Source: Kibdelosporangium banguiense
GTDB taxonomy: Bacteria > Actinomycetota > Actinomycetes > Mycobacteriales > Pseudonocardiaceae
Reading direction: 5' to 3'
NCBI RefSeq assembly: GCF_017876405.1
Contig: NZ_JAGINW010000001.1
Coordinates: forward strand, 7,081,203 to 7,145,202
DNA length: 64,000 bases
The position numbers and the translations under genes are program-made. The notes beneath the pieces are model-generated. The model saw only the letters and a list, made by a program, of their open reading frames with translations, had not been told where the DNA came from and did not search any database. Positions 60,050 to 64,000 of this stretch are shown here, in pieces. How positions within the stretch are numbered: position 1 is the stretch's first letter; the number at the start of each line of letters is the position of its first letter.

Positions 60050-61174
60050 GTGATATCGCCGCTGCGTCAATTCATCGTCAAGGTGCACGGTCGCTGCAAC
60101 TTGGGTTGTGACTACTGCTATGTGTACAAATCTATTGACAGGCGATGGCTGACGCGTCCGGTGTCGATGTCCCGCGAGGTGATGGACGCGGTGGCCCAAC
60201 GGATCGGGGAGCACGTACGAACCCATCGGCAGGCCGCCGTCGACGTGGTGCTGCACGGCGGTGAACCCTTGCTCGCCGGGCACGACAAGATCGAACATCT
60301 GCTGGCAGCCGTGCACCGCGCTGTCGGGTCGTCGGCGAGGATTCGTTTCGTCGTGCAGACGAATGCGGTTCTGATCGACGACCGGTATCTGCGGCTGTTC
60401 GCTGAATGGGACACCAGGATCGGGGTCAGTCTCGACGGTGACGCCGCCGCACATGACCGGCATCGGCGTTCACTTGCCGGTGCCGGGACATATCAAGCTG
60501 TCGCCGGGTCGTTGCGGAAGATCACCGCGGGTCCGTTCCGGTCGTTGTTCGGTGGTCTGTTGTGTACGGTCGACGTGCGAAACGACCCGCTCGCCACCTA
60601 TACCGGTCTGCTGGAATTCTCCCCGCCGATGGTCGACTTTCTGCTGCCGCACGGCAATTGGAGCAACCCGCCGCCTTTCCGGGCCGCCGATTCCACCGCG
60701 ACACCTTACGCCGATTGGCTGATCGCGATATTCGACCGGTGGTACGGCGCACCAGAGCAGGAAACCAGGATTCGATTGTTCGAATCGATCATCGATCTGC
60801 TGCTCGGCGGTCGTTCCAGTGTGGAAGGCGTCGGCCTGGAGATACCGCGGATGATGGTGATCGAGACCGATGGCACCATTGAACGCGCGGATGTGCTGGC
60901 GACCGCATACGAGGGAGCTGCCGCGACCGGCTTGCACGTCGTTCGCGATTCCTTCGACGCGGCTTTGCGACTGTCCGGCCCGTCGGCCGAGCCCGCACAT
61001 TCGTGCCGGCGGTGTGATGTCTACCGGACTTGCGGCGGTGGCCTGCTCGCACACAGATACCGCCGGGGTGAGGGTTTCGGCAATCCGTCGGTGTACTGCC
61101 TGGATCTGCGCCGGTTGATCCGGCACATTCAGGCCAGGCTGACCGCCGATCTGGCTGGAATGGCGGCTCGATGA
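60050..61174 (+). CDS. fxsB: Radical SAM/SPASM peptide maturase (FxsB-like)
   Basis: A 374-residue enzyme from GTG 60050, preceded by GGGGAGGA. The radical SAM cluster is CNLGCDYC (Cys16, Cys20, Cys23). The C-terminal SPASM/twitch-type region has Cys319, Cys322, Cys328 and Cys350 (HSCRRCDVYRTCGGG, then SVYCLDL). FxsB enzymes join an aromatic ring carbon to the beta-carbon of the residue two positions on, making a three-residue cyclophane. The FQN tail of the divergent precursor is the natural substrate. Known FxsB forms often carry a fused hydrolase-like extension; here that part is a separate gene overlapping by 4 bases. Confidence 0.9.
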   Translation: MISPLRQFIVKVHGRCNLGCDYCYVYKSIDRRWLTRPVSMSREVMDAVAQRIGEHVRTHRQAAVDVVLHGGEPLLAGHDKIEHLLAAVHRAVGSSARIRFVVQTNAVLIDDRYLRLFAEWDTRIGVSLDGDAAAHDRHRRSLAGAGTYQAVAGSLRKITAGPFRSLFGGLLCTVDVRNDPLATYTGLLEFSPPMVDFLLPHGNWSNPPPFRAADSTATPYADWLIAIFDRWYGAPEQETRIRLFESIIDLLLGGRSSVEGVGLEIPRMMVIETDGTIERADVLATAYEGAAATGLHVVRDSFDAALRLSGPSAEPAHSCRRCDVYRTCGGGLLAHRYRRGEGFGNPSVYCLDLRRLIRHIQARLTADLAGMAAR

Positions 61175-62289
61175 GTGTGCGGCCGTTCCGGATGAGCGCT
61201 GCGTCCTTCGATGCCCTGGCTCGCGGTGGCGGTGGGGCCGATGGCATGCGAGTGCTCGTTGCGGCGAGGCGCAGTCGAACCTTGCTGTTCATCCGATCCA
61301 TCCTGGCGGCGAGGCCGGCTCTGCAGCCGGATTTCGACCTGCTCAGCGAAGTGCAGCGGAAGGCGCCACAGGCGGTGAGCGCCGTTCTCGATCACCCGGC
61401 GGTCGGAGTCTGGGCGGCACAAACCGCGGTGGCCCTGGTACATGGTGAGCCTGCCGCCCCGGAACGTCTCGGCGAAGTGGCCATTGCCGCTGTCGAACGC
61501 GCTTCGCATGGTCCCGGTTTCCCTTTGCCACCACCGTTGGGCAGGAACGTGGTCACGGAATTGGACGTCGGCGACGGGGTGACGTTCCAGCTGGATCCGT
61601 GGCAGGGCGGCGGTCTGCCCGACGGGTTACGGATTTCGCGGGACGCCGACCCGGGCCTGTGGCGCGAGTGGATCACACTGGGCTGGCACCTGCTCGCCCA
61701 GGCCCATCCAGGTGTCGCGACCGAGTTCGCCGAGGCTGTCTCGGTGATCACGCCGTTGCGATCGAGCCCCGCCGGGTTCAGCAGTGCGACTCTCGCCGAC
61801 GCGTTCGGCTGTGTGTTCATGTCGCTCACGCGTGATCCGGAGGTCATCGGGCTGGCGTTCGCCCACGAACTGCAGCACACCAAGCTGGCCGGACTGATGG
61901 ATCTCTTCCCGTTGCTGCGTCCTGGCCGGCACGGGACGTTCTACGCGCCATGGCGTCCGGAACCCCGGCCCCTGGTTGGATTGCTGCACGGCACATATGC
62001 GCATCTCGGCGTTGCCGGGTTCTGGCGCCGCCAGCGCGTTCAGGACGGTGGTCCGCACGCGGATGTGGAGTTCTCCCATTGGCGAGCCGCGGGTCTGCTG
62101 GGGTGCCGGACACTGTTGGCGTCCGGTGGTCTGACCGCGGTCGGCGAACGATTTGTCCTTGGCATGCAGGATGTTCTGCTTGACTGGGCTGCTGAGCCGG
62201 TTCCCGCCTCGGCGATCGCGACCGCTGAGGAACGCATGCGCGAGCATCGGGATCTGTGGCTGGCGAGTGTCCACAGTGGCTCGTCATGA
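61171..62289 (+). CDS. HExxH-type peptide-modification enzyme of the fxs locus
   Basis: A 372-residue protein beginning with the ATGA overlap of fxsB. The metal motif HELQH is at residues 232-236 in FAHELQHTKLAGLMDLFPLL. The sequence pattern (MSAASFDALARGGGG at the start, REWITLGWHLLAQAHP in the middle, HWRAAGLLGCRTLLASGGLT near the end) fits the HEXXH-motif peptide-modification family, some members of which are peptide beta-hydroxylases. It would act on the same precursor as fxsB. In many systems this domain is fused to the radical SAM enzyme. It overlaps the convergent aminotransferase gene by 6 bases. Confidence 0.85.
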   Translation: MSVRPFRMSAASFDALARGGGGADGMRVLVAARRSRTLLFIRSILAARPALQPDFDLLSEVQRKAPQAVSAVLDHPAVGVWAAQTAVALVHGEPAAPERLGEVAIAAVERASHGPGFPLPPPLGRNVVTELDVGDGVTFQLDPWQGGGLPDGLRISRDADPGLWREWITLGWHLLAQAHPGVATEFAEAVSVITPLRSSPAGFSSATLADAFGCVFMSLTRDPEVIGLAFAHELQHTKLAGLMDLFPLLRPGRHGTFYAPWRPEPRPLVGLLHGTYAHLGVAGFWRRQRVQDGGPHADVEFSHWRAAGLLGCRTLLASGGLTAVGERFVLGMQDVLLDWAAEPVPASAIATAEERMREHRDLWLASVHSGSS

Positions 62290-63477
62290 CGTGATTTCCC
62301 GGACTGCCTTGATCAGTCGGTCGACGTCTTCTTCTGTTGTGTAGGGCGCGATTCCCGCGCGGATGGCGCCTGCGTCGCCCAGTTTCAGCCAGCGGGCGCA
62401 TTCCAGTGCGTAGAAGGTTCCTGCTGGGGCGTTGACTCCGCGTGCTGCCAGCTCGCGGTAGACCTTCGCGGGCGCGACGCCGTTGAGCGTGAACAGCGTT
62501 GTCGGCGTACGGTCCCGGCGTGGCGAACCGTAGATCCGTGCGTCTGACAGGCCTGCCTCCAAGCGTTTGAGCAACGCGTTCTCGTGCTCTTCCAGCGCAT
62601 GCATCGACTGTGCAAGCCGTAGACGACGGGAACCCGCGCCTGGGACGAGGTCTGCGAGGAAGTCGATGGCCGCGGTCGTACCGGCCAGCATTTCGTAGGG
62701 GAGCGTGCCGTACTCGAATCGTTCGGGCACGACGTTTGTCGCGGGCAGCAGCTTGTCTGGGCGCAACGACTCCAGCAGGGTTGGCCGCGCGGCGACCATG
62801 CCCATGTGCGGGCCGAGGAACTTGTATGGCGAGCACGCGTAGAAGTCCGCGCCCATCGCCTCGACGTCAACCCACGCGTGTGGAGTGAGGTGCACCCCGT
62901 CGACGTAGACGAGCGCGCCCGCCTCATGTGCGCGTGGTGTTATCCGCGCTATGGATGGCCGTGTGCCCAAGAGGTTTGACGCGGCCGTCACGGCTACCAG
63001 GCGTGTGCGTTCTGTCAGCAGGCTTGTCACGGCCTCGACGGGGAGTTCGCCGCTGGTCCGGTCGAACTCCGCCCAGCGGACGCGCACGTCGTGGGCCTCC
63101 GCGGCCTGGACCCAGGGGCGGATGTTGGCGTCGTGGTCGAGCTTGGTGACGATCACTTCGTCGCCGGGGCGCCAGGTCTTGGCCAGCGTCCGGGACAGGT
63201 CGTAGGTCAGCTGGGTCATGCTGCGGCCGAAGATGATCCCGGTCGGCTGGGCGCCCAGCAGGTCGGCGGCGGCCTGGCGGGCGGAGACCACGATGTGCTC
63301 GGCTCTGATCTCCGACGCGGTCACGGTGCCGCGGTTGGAGATCGCCGAGCGCAGCGTGCCGGCCACGGCGTCGGCGACCAGGTCGGGGACCTGGGAGCCG
63401 CCGGGGCCGTCGAAGAAGGCGACACCTTCGGCGAGGGCGGGGAAGTGGGCACGGACCTTCGCGACGTCGTAGGGCAC
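62284..63477 (-). CDS. Class V aminotransferase (cysteine desulfurase-like)
   Basis: A 397-residue PLP enzyme starting at GTG 63477. It begins MPYDVAKVRAHFPALAEGVAFFDGPGG, has the PLP Asp/Gln region ALVYVDGVHLTPH and the Schiff-base Lys in ACSPYKFLGPHMG. It belongs to the cysteine desulfurase-like subgroup, with the small-domain end RAGIAPYTTEEDVDRLI. The Cys loop of true desulfurases is not evident, so desulfurase activity is doubtful. It is divergent from a TetR gene with an operator between, implying regulation by that protein. A direct link with the fxs genes is possible but not shown. Confidence 0.85.
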   Translation of the reverse strand: MPYDVAKVRAHFPALAEGVAFFDGPGGSQVPDLVADAVAGTLRSAISNRGTVTASEIRAEHIVVSARQAAADLLGAQPTGIIFGRSMTQLTYDLSRTLAKTWRPGDEVIVTKLDHDANIRPWVQAAEAHDVRVRWAEFDRTSGELPVEAVTSLLTERTRLVAVTAASNLLGTRPSIARITPRAHEAGALVYVDGVHLTPHAWVDVEAMGADFYACSPYKFLGPHMGMVAARPTLLESLRPDKLLPATNVVPERFEYGTLPYEMLAGTTAAIDFLADLVPGAGSRRLRLAQSMHALEEHENALLKRLEAGLSDARIYGSPRRDRTPTTLFTLNGVAPAKVYRELAARGVNAPAGTFYALECARWLKLGDAGAIRAGIAPYTTEEDVDRLIKAVREITS

Positions 63478-63497
63478 GTTCGCAACATACTTGCGTG

Positions 63498-63524
63498 AAG
63501 AGGTGAATCACTGGTTCACTTCTT
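63498..63524. promoter_or_regulatory. TetR operator between aminotransferase and TetR
   Basis: A nearly perfect 10-base inverted repeat (AAGAGGTGAA against TTCACTTCTT, one mismatch) with a 7-base spacer lies in the 60-base gap between the divergent starts. The core GTGAA-N7-TTCAC is symmetric. Binding by the adjacent TetR is inferred. Confidence 0.7.
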
Positions 63525-63537
63525 GGTATGCCGTATC

Positions 63538-64000
63538 GGCGGACACCTCGGGTCCAGGCGCGGATGGACAGTCAACGCGCCGCGATCCTCGATGCCGGCG
63601 TGGCTTTGCTGTCCGAGCAGGGCTATGCCGGGTGTTCCGTCGCCGCCGTGGCCGCTCGCGCGGGGATCGCGACCGGCAGCGTCTACAAGCATTTTCAGAA
63701 CAAGGCGGAACTGTCCGTCGAGCTGTTCCGTTTCGTCGTGAACCATGAGGTCGACGCCGTCGCCAAGGCCGCAGCCCAGCCTGGTGATCTGGTCCAACGC
63801 GTCATCGAGGTGATGAAGACCTTCACCTCACGGGCGCTACAGTCGCCGCAGCTGGCGTACGCGTTGCTTGTGGAGCCGGTCGACGCGCCCGTCGAGGCGG
63901 AGCGCTTGGTGTTCCGACGTGCGTTCCGCGACATCGCGGCCGAACGCATCGCGCACGCCGTCGACGCCGGTGTGCTGCCCGAGCAGAATCCCGAGATCAC
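63538..64000 (+). CDS. TetR/AcrR family regulator, cut by right window edge
   Basis: The first 154 residues of a TetR protein from ATG 63538; no stop is reached before the window ends. The HTH is clear (RAAILDAGVALLSEQGYAGCSVAAVAARAGIATGSVYKHFQNKAEL). The following helices (ELFRFVVNHEVDAVAKAAAQ) are the beginning of a ligand domain. It is divergent from the class V aminotransferase with a palindromic operator between. Other frames here that give complete ORFs are shadows. Confidence 0.9.

Noticed and set aside
59730..60053. 107-residue plus-strand frame across the fxsA region
   Set aside because: It is antisense to the fxsA peptide and ends in the radical SAM ribosome-site region; the minus-strand peptide has the start, ribosome site and C-terminal motif.
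62284..63477. Functional cysteine desulfurase for Fe-S supply to the radical SAM enzyme
   Set aside because: The fold fits, but the desulfurase Cys loop is not evident and the gene is under its own TetR, so a dedicated Fe-S role is not supported.

Overview
This is a high-GC actinobacterial chromosome segment. GTG and TTG starts are frequent, coding is dense, and stop/start overlaps of the ATGA/GTGA kind are common. The gene content (XRE/DUF397 pair, AfsR-type SARP regulator, DprE2-like reductase, LmeA-like DUF2993 protein, PIG-L deacetylase, MT0933-type antitoxin, FxSxx-COOH peptide system) fits a mycelial actinomycete, most likely of the Pseudonocardiaceae. The genus is not determined. No rRNA, tRNA, CRISPR array or transposase was seen.

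Layout. 0-9 kb holds small metabolic and regulatory genes: LysR, a RibD-like reductase divergent from a TetR, DUF2277, an SRPBCC-epimerase fusion, a PIG-L deacetylase, succinate-semialdehyde dehydrogenase, a secreted protein made of two 137-residue repeats, and a MaoC-SDR fusion. 9-12 kb is a large AfsR-like regulator. 12.3-13.6 kb is an orphan RHS N-terminal domain with no repeats or toxin. 13.65-17.3 kb is a copper operon (CsoR-type operators, secreted His-rich protein, CopA, CsoR) closed by a strong palindromic terminator. 17.4-19.9 kb encodes a bifunctional penicillin-binding protein and a GNAT acetyltransferase.

20-33 kb is a polymorphic toxin locus. A secreted tachylectin-like protein is divergent from a 3226-residue RHS protein that ends in a Hint domain and a YwqJ-like deaminase, followed at once by a SUKH-3 immunity gene. 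33-49 kb is mixed: xi-class GST, a divergent TetR/membrane protein pair with a perfect 19-bp inverted-repeat operator, a phosphotransferase pseudogene, DprE2-like reductase, DUF305 lipoprotein, a five-gene minus-strand operon (DUF6191-like, LmeA-like, Baeyer-Villiger-like monooxygenase, aldehyde dehydrogenase, FAD oxidase), an NlpC/P60 hydrolase, xylose isomerase with its ROK regulator, XRE/DUF397 and a PAP2 phosphatase.

49.6-62.3 kb is the most unusual part. It begins with a co-directional cassette of a membrane protein and two P-loop ATPases. It continues with an FxSxx-COOH-type RiPP locus: a 55-residue precursor (fxsA, TTG start, ending in FQNAV) that is easily missed, a large TIR-like/NB-ARC/TPR FxsT protein, a protein of unknown function and a cation/proton antiporter on the minus strand. 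Divergently on the plus strand lie a radical SAM/SPASM maturase and a separate HExxH peptide-modification enzyme. The inference is that the radical SAM enzyme makes a three-residue cyclophane on the Phe-Gln-Asn tail and the HExxH enzyme adds a second modification. The window ends with a class V aminotransferase divergent from a TetR gene cut by the right edge.
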